DNA of 34,337 bases from an uncultured bacterium (GCA_938008595.1 CALLKD010000125.1:1-34337), one strand, 5' to 3'. Shown: positions 14,735 through 24,051, counted from the stretch's first letter. Numbers and translations are program-made. The notes: a model not told the origin generated them from the sequence alone.

Positions 14735-15391
14735 ATGCAACGTCGCCAAACTCCCCTGCCCATAACCAAGGACGTGCTTGCGCATATGAAGCAGGCAGAT
14801 CCAGTCTTGTACAAAATTCTTGCGCCGTACCATGGTGACGTCTTGGCACGTATAGTGCCAAAGCACACTAATAAAGAGCTTTTTGCTGCGCTTATACACT
14901 CGATAATAAGTCAGCAACTTTCCATAAAAGCAGCTGCCCATATACAGGCTCGAGTAACGGAAGCCTGTGGCGGCGCGGTAACACCAGAAGTCATATCTGG
15001 TATATCCGAGACGACACTTCGTGCCTGTGGGCTCTCAGGGGCAAAGGTAAAGACTGTCCAGGCACTTGCACGTGCGGTAGAAACAAAGGAGCTCAAGCTT
15101 CTTTCACTTAGAAAGGCCTCTACCGACGAGGCCATGGAAGCGCTCACCAAGATATGGGGCATAGGTCCATGGACGGCACAGATGTTCCTCATATTCTCTC
15201 TTGGCGCTCCTGATGTTTTTTCTGCGCGAGACCTCATCTTACGCAGAGCGGTTGAAACCGTGCACAAACTCCCCCCTGACTCCCCTATCAAGACCATTGA
15301 GGATATAGCGCTAGCGTGGTCGCCATACCGCACCTACGTCTCCCTTTTCTTTTGGCAGGAGAAAGATAAAATGAAGGCATACCGTAATTAA
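14735..15391 (+). CDS. DNA-3-methyladenine glycosylase II-like (AlkA/MAG, HhH-GPD)
   Basis: A 218-aa HhH-GPD glycosylase. The helical core includes HSIISQQLSIKAA. The helix-hairpin-helix follows as LTKIWGIGPWTAQMFLIFSL, and then the catalytic Asp region DVFSARDLILRRAV, where D166 aligns with the AlkA catalytic Asp. The end reads WSPYRTYVSLFFWQ, as in the family. It removes alkylated bases such as 3-methyladenine in base excision repair. There is no N-terminal AlkA beta domain, so it is the short MAG-like form. It is a single gene, followed 17 nt later by a small gene on the same strand. Confidence 0.92.
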   Translation: MQRRQTPLPITKDVLAHMKQADPVLYKILAPYHGDVLARIVPKHTNKELFAALIHSIISQQLSIKAAAHIQARVTEACGGAVTPEVISGISETTLRACGLSGAKVKTVQALARAVETKELKLLSLRKASTDEAMEALTKIWGIGPWTAQMFLIFSLGAPDVFSARDLILRRAVETVHKLPPDSPIKTIEDIALAWSPYRTYVSLFFWQEKDKMKAYRN

Positions 15392-15408
15392 CATATATCT
15401 TATTATCT

Positions 15409-15621
15409 ATGTCACTAGAGGGAATGCAGCAGGCACCACAGGAGCATGTCATTGAGACAGGAGCCGCACAAATTGTTCTTGGAGACCGCATACAGACAGC
15501 GGAAGGGGTGAGTGCGGTGACACGTATTTCTCAAAGACCATCGGGAGAGTTTGATGTAGCACTCGCAAATGGAGTTGATCTTGTTATTGACGCAAACGAT
15601 TCTATTTCCGTAGTTCGTTAG
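15409..15621 (+). CDS. Unknown 70-aa protein
   Basis: No family recognised. The product looks like a small all-beta domain (GAAQIVLGDRIQTAEGVSAV, then FDVALANGVDLVIDANDSISV) with no membrane helix or Cys. A TATCTT box ends 7 nt before the ATG, and TATTAT is closer still. The stop overlaps the stop of the convergent M23 hydrolase gene by 4 bp. Steady coding character and a start signal make it likely to be real. Confidence 0.55.
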   Translation: MSLEGMQQAPQEHVIETGAAQIVLGDRIQTAEGVSAVTRISQRPSGEFDVALANGVDLVIDANDSISVVR

Positions 15622-16973
15622 AGGTACGACATTGGGTTTAGATACCCCTCCTTCGGTGCAACAGGCATGGTTGCATTTGCACACGGACTTGTCGCTCCAC
15701 GATATTGCTGCAAGGTGAGAATCTTTGTAGCAGAAGAAACATAGACACCAAAGTGAAGGTGTGGACCGGTGGCGTAGCCGGTCATACCGGAGTATCCAAG
15801 CGTACTTCCTGTTGATACGGTTTGTCCTGTTGATACTGAAATACTGGAAAGGTGTGCGTAGAGCGTATCCAGTCCATTTGCATGCTTCACTAGGACCCAC
15901 TTTCCATACGAGTAGCAACCAAATACGGTGTCTGTGTTGCCTGTACCAATGACGGTACCAGATAGTGCTGCGAGCACGGGTGTTCCACTTGGCATACCAA
16001 TATCAATAGCATTGTGTCCTGCTCCGTTATACACCTGCGGGTTTGCGGTTGAGAATGGCGTAGTACCAAAGAACTGTGTGACGCAGTAGTTATTGCCAAG
16101 TGCCTTTGCCTTGCCCAAACATGCCGTTGCAAAGGCTTGATTAAATGGCCATGCAAGTACCCCCGTTCCAACATGGGCAATACTCGCAGGATTAATTGCC
16201 ACCTTAAGACTGTCCTCAAGTGCAGACAGCTCAGATTCAAATGCCTTTCGTTGTGCAGTCTTCTTGGCAATGATTGATTGATAGGTTGTCTCCGTTGTTT
16301 TGGTTTCTTTAAGGAGCTGCTCCTTAGCCACCTTATTTGCATCCAACTCTCCTTTCTGTGATTGCAGCTGCTTATTAAACTTTGACAACTCTGCCTGTGT
16401 TTTTGTAACCGCATCCTTCTGTGTTACAAGCACCGTCTTAGCACTTGAAAGCTCTTCGGTGTTTTTTCGTAGCGCTTCACGCACCATTGCGGCTTGATCA
16501 AGCACAATCCAGGTGTCAGCAATGGAATCACTATCAAGAAGCTGTTCGATGAGGGAGGTATTGTCTGTTGACTGTAGTGTGCGCATTGATGCAGCAACAG
16601 CCTTCTTTTCAAGGGTAATTGCCTCACTCTTATCTACAATCTTTACACCAAGGTCACGCAACTTAAGATTGGTTGCAGCAATTTGGTTTTGCGTTACGGT
16701 AATCTGCGCAAGAATCTTCTTACGAGAAATATCAAGAGTATTTATCTGCGACTGCAGTGTTTGCTTTTGCCCACTGATGACATTCAATTGTTTTTGATAC
16801 CCCGCAATCTCTGTTTCAAGGTCACTAATCTGCTTGTTGTGTTGTGCAATCTGCGCCTGCAAGTCAGCGGCAGTGTCTGCGTGTGTTTGTGTAGGAAGAA
16901 ATATAAGACCTCCTATGAAAAACAACAAAGCGCTTGAAAGCAAGAATGATGTAAGAAAGGAACGCAAACTCAT
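15618..16973 (-). CDS. M23 peptidoglycan endopeptidase with coiled coil (EnvC/NlpD-like)
   Basis: A 451-aa exported protein. It has a signal peptide or anchor (residues ~8-32, ending in THA), a long coiled coil (~35-255) and a C-terminal LytM/M23 domain. The zinc and catalytic residues are present: H320 and D324 (GHNAIDIG), H364 or H374 in KHANGLDTLYAHL, and H405/H407 (GPHLHFG). It should therefore be an active endopeptidase, unlike EnvC proteins that only activate amidases. Insertions around C285, C297 and C353 suggest disulfides. TATACT (16985-16980) ends 6 nt before the ATG. It lies at the end of the wall-synthesis gene run, downstream of gltX. Confidence 0.93.
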   Translation of the reverse strand: MSLRSFLTSFLLSSALLFFIGGLIFLPTQTHADTAADLQAQIAQHNKQISDLETEIAGYQKQLNVISGQKQTLQSQINTLDISRKKILAQITVTQNQIAATNLKLRDLGVKIVDKSEAITLEKKAVAASMRTLQSTDNTSLIEQLLDSDSIADTWIVLDQAAMVREALRKNTEELSSAKTVLVTQKDAVTKTQAELSKFNKQLQSQKGELDANKVAKEQLLKETKTTETTYQSIIAKKTAQRKAFESELSALEDSLKVAINPASIAHVGTGVLAWPFNQAFATACLGKAKALGNNYCVTQFFGTTPFSTANPQVYNGAGHNAIDIGMPSGTPVLAALSGTVIGTGNTDTVFGCYSYGKWVLVKHANGLDTLYAHLSSISVSTGQTVSTGSTLGYSGMTGYATGPHLHFGVYVSSATKILTLQQYRGATSPCANATMPVAPKEGYLNPMSYL

Positions 16974-16979
16974 CGTTCC

Positions 16980-16985
16980 AGTATA
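16980..16985 (-). promoter_or_regulatory. -10 box of the M23 hydrolase gene
   Basis: TATACT on the minus strand with 6 nt to the ATG. It lies in the 18-bp gap after gltX, so the hydrolase need not depend on read-through. Confidence 0.55.
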
Positions 16986-16991
16986 CCAAAG

Positions 16992-18422
16992 CTATCCCCC
17001 AAGTACGGCTTCAGCAGCTCGTATACGTGCGAGCGACGTGTCCTTGCCAAGCACGTAGATGCACGTAAACGGGTCAGGAGAGCGCTCCTCTCCCGTGAGA
17101 GCATAGCGTAGAGGCCACAAAACTGCCCCACGACCGCCATTCTCCTTAGAAATGGTATCTGCATAGGCCATAAGCGGAATCTTGATTTCCTCAGTCGGCA
17201 GTCCGTCTGAAAGCGTCTCCAGTATGTCTGCACAGGCTCTGAGGTGTGTGCGTGTGCCTCCTGGCTCCCCTTCCTTACTTACCAGTAACTCTGTATCAAT
17301 CGTTGGGGTATTCCATACGAATGAAAGCTCTCCAGTAAGAACAGTTGCAGCTTCCGTAAAGGTGTGTGCACGTTCTTTTAGAACTGGTACCACCTTTAGA
17401 AGTGTCTCAGGTGAGTAGTCTCCAAAGGATCCACGTGCACAATACTCTTCTGGTGAGAGTGCGCGCATGTGCTGCTGATTTAAGAAGTCTAGCTTCTCAT
17501 CATTAAACTGTGCTCCTGAACGTTGTACACGGGTAAGGTCAAATGTCTGTATAAGCTCTTCTGTCGTAAAGAGTTCCTTGTCGCCTGTTGGGTGCCAGCC
17601 AAGGAGTGCTAAGAAGTTACAGAGTGCTTCTGGTAGATAGCCCTCAGCACGGTAGTCGAGCACATCTTTAGCACCATCACGTTTTGAAAGTTTCTTAGTG
17701 CCGCTCTCTCCAAGAATAGGTGGTAGCGTAGCAAAGATTGGCGGAGCATGGTCAAGCGCGTCATAGAGGGAGAGGAATTTTGGTGTTGAAGCAATAAACT
17801 CTTGTCCGCGCATTACATGCGTAATATTCATCGCAATGTCATCAACGACGTGTGCAAAGTTATATGTAGGATACCCGTCTCCCTTAATCAAAATAAAATC
17901 ATCCAGTGCCTCCTCCCCTGCTGAGAGGGTACCGAAGATCATGTCGTTCCACTCATACCGCTTAACTACCGGCACACGAAACCGTAGCGGTTGCTTTCCA
18001 TCCCATTCGGAAATAGTGTCTGGTCGGTGGTTGCGAAACAGGAAGGGCTCCTTCTTTTCCTCAGCCTCTTTGCGAAAGGTCGCTACCTCCTCTTCAGTGT
18101 AGGGATCGGGATAGGCAAAGCCACTTGCAAGAAGCTGCTCTGCATACTGTCGGTATAGTGGAAGGCGCTCAGACTGAACATAGGGTGCATAGGGACCGTC
18201 TATATCAATACCCTCATCCCAGGTAATACCAAGCCAGGTGAGTGACTCCTGAATGTGTCCAATAGCTCCTTCAATCTCACGCTTCTGGTCAGTATCCTCA
18301 ATACGAAGAATAAACTGCCCACCATGTTGTTTGGCAAAAAGCCACGCATAGAGCGCGGTGCGGGCACTTCCTACGTGTAGGAATCCGGTAGGGCTTGGGG
18401 CAAAGCGGGTACGTACAGGCAT
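16992..18422 (-). CDS. gltX: Glutamyl-tRNA synthetase
   Basis: A 476-aa class I GluRS. It begins MPVRTRFAPSPTGFLHVGSA (HIGH-type HVGS) and has KKLSKRDGA as its KMSKS motif. The long helical anticodon-binding domain at the C-terminus is of bacterial type. No glutaminyl-tRNA synthetase is in the window, so it may be a non-discriminating enzyme working with a GatCAB amidotransferase; that is inference from what is usual in CPR. The ATG is 3 nt after the murG stop, which indicates co-transcription with murG. Confidence 0.95.
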   Translation of the reverse strand: MPVRTRFAPSPTGFLHVGSARTALYAWLFAKQHGGQFILRIEDTDQKREIEGAIGHIQESLTWLGITWDEGIDIDGPYAPYVQSERLPLYRQYAEQLLASGFAYPDPYTEEEVATFRKEAEEKKEPFLFRNHRPDTISEWDGKQPLRFRVPVVKRYEWNDMIFGTLSAGEEALDDFILIKGDGYPTYNFAHVVDDIAMNITHVMRGQEFIASTPKFLSLYDALDHAPPIFATLPPILGESGTKKLSKRDGAKDVLDYRAEGYLPEALCNFLALLGWHPTGDKELFTTEELIQTFDLTRVQRSGAQFNDEKLDFLNQQHMRALSPEEYCARGSFGDYSPETLLKVVPVLKERAHTFTEAATVLTGELSFVWNTPTIDTELLVSKEGEPGGTRTHLRACADILETLSDGLPTEEIKIPLMAYADTISKENGGRGAVLWPLRYALTGEERSPDPFTCIYVLGKDTSLARIRAAEAVLGG

Positions 18423-18425
18423 AGC

Positions 18426-19580
18426 TTATGACGCAGTATTCACTGGCTCGTGAGAAAGTGCAATAGCAAGCAGTTCACTTGCAATAAGCTCAGCAGCTCC
18501 TGGATTTGCAAACTCCTTGCTGTGCCCTGCCATGGTGCTTGCAAGTGCTGTATCAAGACAGAGTCTCCGTATCTCAGACATAAGAAGGTGTGGGGTCATG
18601 TTCCCCTCTTCAAGCACCACCGCTGCACCTGTTCGTGCATAGGCATAGGCATTTGTCTTCTGGTCATGACTAATCTCTTCTGGAATAGGGATAAGAATAG
18701 ACGGTTTCTGCCAAAGAGATATTTCAGTAATAGCAGTTGCTCCTGCACGGGAGACCACCAGTGTAGAAGCACCAGCAGCCTTACGCATAGACTCAAGGGA
18801 AAGATACGGGAAGGCATGGTACCGCTCCTTGTGTGGGCTCTTCTCCAAGATAACCGTACTTGTTGCAAGCACTTCGTCATAGTTATCCTTACCTGTCTGG
18901 TGAATAACATTAGCAAAGGAAACAATGTCAGGGAGTCCAGAGAGGACAAGTTCGTTTATACGAATAGAGCCAGAGGAGCCACCAAGTATGAGTACGGTTG
19001 GAATGGTGGGATCAAGTCCAAGCTCTTGGTGTGCTCCTTCCGGTAGTGGCTTTGCAAGGAGATCACGTACCGGTATACCGGTGCGTGCAATACGGTCCTG
19101 CACCTTCTTTGGGAAAAACGGTAGCGCACTATCAAATGCAATAGCGATACGTGTTGCATACCGAGAAGCGAGCAGATTTGCACGTCCAGGCTTGGAATCA
19201 GACTCGTGTATGACGATGGGAATGCGTAGTAGGTGTGCAGCGAGTACGGTTGGCACACTTGCAAACCCTCCCTTTGAAAACACCACATCCGGGTAGATCT
19301 TTAGAAGAATGAAAAATGATTTACCAATACCAATAAGTGTAAAGAACATATCAGTGATGTTCGCAAACGCCCTGTACCGACGAAGTCTCCCTGCAGGTGT
19401 CTGTATAAACACAATGCCATTTTGGAACAGTGCATGCTCGTCATACGGTGTTGGAGAAAGAAAGTACTGTTTTGGCGGTAGCAGGCGCTCTCGCTGGGTG
19501 ATGGCAGTAATAGCCTCACTCACTGCGATAATGGGATAAAAGTGACCCCCTGTACCTCCACCAGTAAAAACAATTTTCAT
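18426..19580 (-). CDS. murG: UDP-N-acetylglucosamine--lipid I GlcNAc transferase MurG
   Basis: A 384-aa GT28 glycosyltransferase that makes lipid II on the inner face of the membrane. It opens MKIVFTGGGTGGHFYPIIAV with the Gly-rich loop of the family. The second loop is LGGSSGSIRINELV, and the C-terminal UDP-GlcNAc site shows VVSRAGATAITEIS and PIPEEISHDQKTNA. The length is slightly above E. coli MurG. TATACT (19598-19593) lies 12 nt before the ATG, directly at the ftsW stop. It is flanked by ftsW and gltX in the same direction. Confidence 0.95.
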   Translation of the reverse strand: MKIVFTGGGTGGHFYPIIAVSEAITAITQRERLLPPKQYFLSPTPYDEHALFQNGIVFIQTPAGRLRRYRAFANITDMFFTLIGIGKSFFILLKIYPDVVFSKGGFASVPTVLAAHLLRIPIVIHESDSKPGRANLLASRYATRIAIAFDSALPFFPKKVQDRIARTGIPVRDLLAKPLPEGAHQELGLDPTIPTVLILGGSSGSIRINELVLSGLPDIVSFANVIHQTGKDNYDEVLATSTVILEKSPHKERYHAFPYLSLESMRKAAGASTLVVSRAGATAITEISLWQKPSILIPIPEEISHDQKTNAYAYARTGAAVVLEEGNMTPHLLMSEIRRLCLDTALASTMAGHSKEFANPGAAELIASELLAIALSHEPVNTAS

Positions 19581-19592
19581 AGAATTGTTAGT

Positions 19593-19598
19593 AGTATA
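19593..19598 (-). promoter_or_regulatory. -10 box of murG
   Basis: TATACT with 12 nt to the ATG, starting right after the ftsW stop. It suggests an internal promoter in the wall-synthesis gene run. Confidence 0.45.
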
Positions 19599-19600
19599 CC

Positions 19601-20701
19601 CTACCGTTTCTTTCCCTTATGTGCGGCAATATTGAGAATAATACCCACTGAAGCAAGGGCAGAAAGGAGTGCTGTTCCTCCGTGACTAATAAACGGTAGT
19701 GGAAGGCCGGTTAAGGGAAAGATTCCAATAAGGGCACCAATGTTAAGAAAGGCAGAAATGGTAATAAGGAGTGTAAGTCCCGTTACGGCAAGCGTACCAA
19801 AGATGGTTGGGCTTGCTGCGGCAATCATGAGTCCACGCAGGGCAAAGGCAGCAAACAACAGTACAAGGAATACCGTACCAACAAATCCAAACTCCTCGCC
19901 ATACACGGCAAACACAGAGTCAGACTCTGCTTCGGGAAGATAGTTAAACTTCTGCACACTCTGTCCAAAACCACGCCCAATTACCTGCCCTGAACCAATG
20001 GCAATAAGTGACTGTTGAATATGGTATCCACTTCCCTGTGGTGCATGGGAAGGGTGAATAAAGGTATCAACACGCTTTTGCAGATACGGGTGTGTGAGCA
20101 CAAGGCCGGTAAGGAGCACGACACTTCCCGTAATCATGATGGCAAAGTCACGTAGGGGTGCGCCTGCAAGAAAATACACCGCCATACAAGAAATACCAAT
20201 CACCATAAGCGTTGAGGTGTTTGGTTGAAGTATGAGGAGAAGACTGGGAACTCCAACAATAATCCCAAATGGAATTAGGCCCTTTGTGTAGGACTGAATA
20301 CTGTCCTTTGCACGTGCTAAATATGCAGAAAGCATGAGGATAACGGATATCTTCAAAAGCTCTCCTGGCTGGAATGTGGTGAAGCCAAGATTAATCCATC
20401 GGTGTGCGCCATTAAGGGAAAGACCCACATGCGGAACAAATACTAAGCTGGTGAGAATGATCGTAAATATATAGAACGGTAGTGCAAGCCGTACAAGCAT
20501 CTTTTGTGGGAAGAACCGAATACCAAAGAGCAATATAAAGCCAGGAATAAGACCAAGCATCACCTGGTTAAATACAATCTTCCATGGTGAAGAGCTTGCT
20601 CGTGCCAAAAGACCAAGCGATGCAGAAAAGAATAGTGCGATACCGCCAAAGACCAAGATGAGTACGATTATTGAAAAGTAGCGGTCGCCAAAAAGTTTCA
20701 T
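19601..20701 (-). CDS. ftsW: SEDS-family peptidoglycan polymerase FtsW/RodA
   Basis: A 366-aa polytopic membrane protein with about ten hydrophobic helices. SEDS hallmarks are HRWINLGFTTFQPGELLKIS, where the Trp, Gln, Pro and Glu are conserved, and near the end GIFPLTGLPLPFISHGGTAL, in which the LTGLPLPFISxGG signature is intact. SEDS proteins polymerise glycan strands from lipid II with a class B PBP. The position between mraY and murG favours FtsW (division) over RodA. A TAGAAT box ends 6 nt before the ATG. The gap to mraY is 14 nt. Confidence 0.94.
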   Translation of the reverse strand: MKLFGDRYFSIIVLILVFGGIALFFSASLGLLARASSSPWKIVFNQVMLGLIPGFILLFGIRFFPQKMLVRLALPFYIFTIILTSLVFVPHVGLSLNGAHRWINLGFTTFQPGELLKISVILMLSAYLARAKDSIQSYTKGLIPFGIIVGVPSLLLILQPNTSTLMVIGISCMAVYFLAGAPLRDFAIMITGSVVLLTGLVLTHPYLQKRVDTFIHPSHAPQGSGYHIQQSLIAIGSGQVIGRGFGQSVQKFNYLPEAESDSVFAVYGEEFGFVGTVFLVLLFAAFALRGLMIAAASPTIFGTLAVTGLTLLITISAFLNIGALIGIFPLTGLPLPFISHGGTALLSALASVGIILNIAAHKGKKR

Positions 20702-20715
20702 ACTCGTATTCTACG

Positions 20716-21777
20716 CTACTTCAAAAGCGCAAGAGAAAGGCCAATAATTCCACAGAGGATGGTAATAACCCAATAGCGCATAGTCACCTTATACGAAGGC
20801 CAACCAATGGCTTCAAAGTGGTGATGTACGGGTGCAATGCGAAACACCTTACGGCCAAAGTACTTCTTTGCAACAACCTGCACCACGTTGCTAATCACCG
20901 TTACAAACAGCGGTAGTGCAATGATAGGAAGCACTGATACCCCCACCCCATCACCAAGCGTGTCGGCAGAGAATGCAATAACAGAAAGTGCAAGGGTGAG
21001 TGCCATGGTCCCCGTCTCCGTCATCCAGAAGCGAGCAGGGGGAATGTTAAACCAAAGAAAGGCAAAGGTGGCGCCTGAAATGGTTGCTGAAAGGGCTGCA
21101 AGTGCTACTTGGTTTTGTGCAAAGGCAATACCTGCGTACACCATGAAAATGATACCGAAGATACCACCAGCAAGCCCATCAATGCCATCAATCACCCCAC
21201 TTGCATACATGAGCAGGGTTACGAGTATAAAGAATGGAATGAAGGCAAGGCCAAGTGAGATAGGACCAAAGAACAAAAGTCCTACCGTAGAGACACCGAG
21301 CTTGGAATAAAACCACCATGCAATTCCACCCGATACGAGAATGACTGCTAGCAGTCTGTATCGTAGCGATAGTCCCCGTGCGTCAGGAGTAACCACATCA
21401 AGAATATCGTTACCAAGACCGATAATTGCTCCAGAGAGAAGTGCAAATAGCGGAAGCCATGTTTGCCCACGGTTAATTAAATTAAGTTTTGTGTACTCTC
21501 CACCAATTAAAGTGGCCAGTACTGAAAACAGTAGTGCGGTGATGATGACTGAGCCCCAGATTACGATACCGCCCATGCGAGGAGTGTAGCCCTCCCTACC
21601 GTTATCAATTTTATTAAACTGCTCAGCCTTCGTACCATCAAGTGCCTGCTTCCCTGCAACCTTCTTCCACACCTTATGCTTATACAAGTAATGCGTGATT
21701 ATTGGCGTAAGTCCAATACCAATCACAAAACTTGTAATGAAGGGTACGAGCACTCGTGCGGCGTTAAAGGAAAGCAT
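20716..21777 (-). CDS. mraY: Phospho-N-acetylmuramoyl-pentapeptide transferase MraY
   Basis: A 353-aa multi-pass enzyme that makes lipid I from UDP-MurNAc-pentapeptide and undecaprenyl phosphate. Visible motifs are YTPRMGGIVIWG (TPTMGG-type), VIDGIDGLAGGIFG (nucleotide and Mg site) and VHHHFEAIGWP (HHH motif). The catalytic Asp-Asp pair of the family, in the segment GFxDDYxK, reads GLGNDILDV here. The first Asp is Asn123 and only D124 remains, and the Lys is replaced by D128. The rest of the protein is of normal length and open. It lies 6 nt after the carboxypeptidase gene. Confidence 0.92.
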   Translation of the reverse strand: MLSFNAARVLVPFITSFVIGIGLTPIITHYLYKHKVWKKVAGKQALDGTKAEQFNKIDNGREGYTPRMGGIVIWGSVIITALLFSVLATLIGGEYTKLNLINRGQTWLPLFALLSGAIIGLGNDILDVVTPDARGLSLRYRLLAVILVSGGIAWWFYSKLGVSTVGLLFFGPISLGLAFIPFFILVTLLMYASGVIDGIDGLAGGIFGIIFMVYAGIAFAQNQVALAALSATISGATFAFLWFNIPPARFWMTETGTMALTLALSVIAFSADTLGDGVGVSVLPIIALPLFVTVISNVVQVVAKKYFGRKVFRIAPVHHHFEAIGWPSYKVTMRYWVITILCGIIGLSLALLK

Positions 21778-21783
21778 AGATTA

Positions 21784-22704
21784 TTATTGGTCCTGAGAGA
21801 AATAAAGCAGTGTTGCCTTGGTTAGTTTTGCAACATCGGTAAACCGGTCATCGTGGGTTGATCCAAGTACCACTATGGCAATTGGATGTCCTATGCCTAC
21901 ATCAAATACTACTACTAAATTCCCTCCCGCAAGATCGGTATACCCTGTTTTGGAGAGCAAAATGCCAGGAATTGTTGCCACCTCCTGATTAGTATTCTTC
22001 ACTGTGTGGGACGTGCCTTCAGAGTCCAGAACAGTCACGGAGCGGTGTGTGGTCGCCTCGGCAAGCTCTGGAGATTGGGTAATAAAGGCCTCGGCGAGCT
22101 TTGTCATGTCCCGTGCTGTGCCGTATGCGCCTGAGGTGTTTGTGCTCTCATCAAGCCCCGTGCCATTAAGCGCATAGGTGCTAGACAGGCCTGCTGAAGC
22201 TACTGCTCCGGAAAGGAGCCGTAGGATATCGGTAGACTGCACATTCCCTGCAGTGTCAGCAATTGCACGAGCTCCGTCGTTAGAAGACGCCACAAGGGTT
22301 AGCTCTGCCAAGTTCTTAAAGGTGAAACGTTGTCCCTTACTAAGTCCCGTATCACCATCTTCAGCAAGTGCATCGTCTGTAATTGCCACAGGAGTGTTTG
22401 GGCTTAGTACCCGACTTGCGGCATAGAGCGTAAGAAGTTTAGTGAGCGAGGCCAGAGGCAGCTGTGTGTCAGGATTCTTTGAATAAAGTGTGTGCCCGTT
22501 TGAAAGATCTACCACAATGGCAGCCTCTGCCGTGAGTGGAATGTTCTCATATGGATTTGGGAATGTATTTCGTACCGGCGCTACGGCTTCTGGTACTGCC
22601 TGCATCTCCTTTGTATGGGCGAAATAGAGTACAAAAAGCAGTGCCCCACCAAGTACTACTATGGCAATGGCAGTGTTCTGGGATAGTTTTGAGAGTTTAG
22701 CCAT
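21784..22704 (-). CDS. Serine D-Ala-D-Ala carboxypeptidase (peptidase S11, DacA/PBP5-like)
   Basis: A 306-aa membrane-anchored penicillin-binding protein. An N-terminal helix (residues ~11-30) is followed by the S11 domain with all three active-site motifs: S86-L-T-K89, S140-S-N142 and KTG in SKTGYTDLAGG. It lacks the C-terminal beta domain and amphipathic anchor of PBP5. It trims the terminal D-Ala of pentapeptides outside the cell and so limits crosslinking. Placement directly before mraY and right after scpB is compact, with gaps of 6 nt on both sides. Confidence 0.92.
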   Translation of the reverse strand: MAKLSKLSQNTAIAIVVLGGALLFVLYFAHTKEMQAVPEAVAPVRNTFPNPYENIPLTAEAAIVVDLSNGHTLYSKNPDTQLPLASLTKLLTLYAASRVLSPNTPVAITDDALAEDGDTGLSKGQRFTFKNLAELTLVASSNDGARAIADTAGNVQSTDILRLLSGAVASAGLSSTYALNGTGLDESTNTSGAYGTARDMTKLAEAFITQSPELAEATTHRSVTVLDSEGTSHTVKNTNQEVATIPGILLSKTGYTDLAGGNLVVVFDVGIGHPIAIVVLGSTHDDRFTDVAKLTKATLLYFSQDQ

Positions 22705-22710
22705 ACAGAA

Positions 22711-23250
22711 CTATGCGGCACGCTCCTCCTTTCTTTGAGCGAGTGTGCCAGCAATCTCTGTGTAGCCAGGAAGCTCAGTAATTGAGCTAAGTCCAAGGTG
22801 TGCAAGTGCCTCACTACTTGCCGTATAGCGTGCACGTCTCCGGTCAGTCTCGTCCTCGCTGCCGATGACAAGGCCGCGCATAAGAAGTGAACGAAGTGCA
22901 GCTGTTGAGTTAACACCACGTACGTAATCAATCTCACTACGGGTAGCGCTACCCTGGTACAGAATAATAGCGAGCGCTTCCATTGCTGCCTTCCCTAATT
23001 CCTTTGAACGCTCGCCCGCATACAATTTCTGTACAAACACGGCAGCGGCAGGACTGGTGCGTAGTTCAATCTCATCACCCGCCTCAATGAGCGTCGTACC
23101 ACGGCTTGCAAGGTCCTTCGTAAGCTCTTCGATTGCAAGCGTAAGCATTTCAGGAGTAATTTCAAGAAGTCGTACGAGCTCATGCCGTTCGATTGGGCCA
23201 CCCACCGCAAAAAGTATGGCCTCAAGAAGTGCAGAAGGGCTTAGTTCCAT
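22711..23250 (-). CDS. scpB: Segregation and condensation protein B
   Basis: A 179-aa ScpB made of two winged-helix domains. It opens MELSPSALLEAILFAVGGPI, has EAGDEIELRTSP, then KAAMEALAIILYQGSATRSE with the conserved YVRGVNS segment, and ends with a short tail. ScpB binds ScpA and the SMC ATPase to form condensin. The start at 23250 is chosen over a 7-codon longer form because TATTCT (23265-23260) ends 9 nt before it and the protein then begins like the family. Confidence 0.95.
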   Translation of the reverse strand: MELSPSALLEAILFAVGGPIERHELVRLLEITPEMLTLAIEELTKDLASRGTTLIEAGDEIELRTSPAAAVFVQKLYAGERSKELGKAAMEALAIILYQGSATRSEIDYVRGVNSTAALRSLLMRGLVIGSEDETDRRRARYTASSEALAHLGLSSITELPGYTEIAGTLAQRKEERAA

Positions 23251-23297
23251 AATATGTACAGAATACCGCACAAGGAGTCGTTTTTAAAATCACCTAC

Positions 23298-24047
23298 CTA
23301 ATAGCGTGGCATGCCCGTCTGGGTGGTTGAGATCTGGATATCATTAAAGGCACCTGTCTGTGAGGCGTCTACACTTCCCTGCTTCACTAGTTCAAGTAGG
23401 GCCAAGAATGAAACAATTACCTCCACCTTCTCAACTGCAGAGCCCCGAAACTCACTAAAGGAGAGAGACATTGCACGCTCCACACGAGTGCGTAGGGTAT
23501 CCATCATTTCCTCAATTGATACAAGCGGACGAATGCGAACTTCAGGGAGCTTCACTTCAGCCTCTACGGTAGCAAGTGCTGCACGGATGAATACTTCAAG
23601 CTGTGCAGTGGTGAGTGATGGACCTGGTGCAAAGAACACCTCAGGCGCACGTGCCCCTGCTGGATACAGGTATGACTGGCCAAATATACGAGAAAGTTCT
23701 TTTGCTGCAGCACGTGCCTTCTCATAGTATGCGAGTCGTGTCTCCAGATCACGCACATCAGTCTCCTCCTCTTGTGTAAGCTCAAGATCAGGAAGGAGTG
23801 ACTTTGACTTAATCAGGAGTAGCGTAGCGGCAACAGAAATAAAGTCTGCAGCCCTCTCCATGGGAAATACCGTTGCACTTTTTACATGCTGAATAAAGTC
23901 ATCGGTAACTTGCGTAAGCGACACCTCATTTACGAGGAGCTTCCGTTTCTCAATAAGATCAAGCAGCAGCTCAAGAGGTCCTTCATAGTTCCCTGTTCGT
24001 ACAAGGTAGTTCTCTGTGGAAGCCGGTGTTGTTTCGGTTTCCTCCAT
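23298..24047 (-). CDS. scpA: Segregation and condensation protein A
   Basis: A 249-aa kleisin. The N-terminal SMC-binding part is GNYEGPLELLLDLIEKRKLL with NEVSLTQVTDDFI, then AADFISVAATLLLIKSKSLL. The C-terminal winged helix contains VIVSFLALLELVKQG. It bridges SMC heads in the condensin complex. It starts 4 nt after the aspS stop and is followed by scpB, so aspS, scpA and scpB probably share a transcript. Confidence 0.95.
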   Translation of the reverse strand: MEETETTPASTENYLVRTGNYEGPLELLLDLIEKRKLLVNEVSLTQVTDDFIQHVKSATVFPMERAADFISVAATLLLIKSKSLLPDLELTQEEETDVRDLETRLAYYEKARAAAKELSRIFGQSYLYPAGARAPEVFFAPGPSLTTAQLEVFIRAALATVEAEVKLPEVRIRPLVSIEEMMDTLRTRVERAMSLSFSEFRGSAVEKVEVIVSFLALLELVKQGSVDASQTGAFNDIQISTTQTGMPRY

Positions 24048-24051
24048 ATAC

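Noticed and set aside
21408..21415. MraY as a pseudogene because of the missing Asp
   Set aside because: The frame is intact at full length, other motifs are conserved, and neighbours in the pathway are complete, so a functional variant is more likely.
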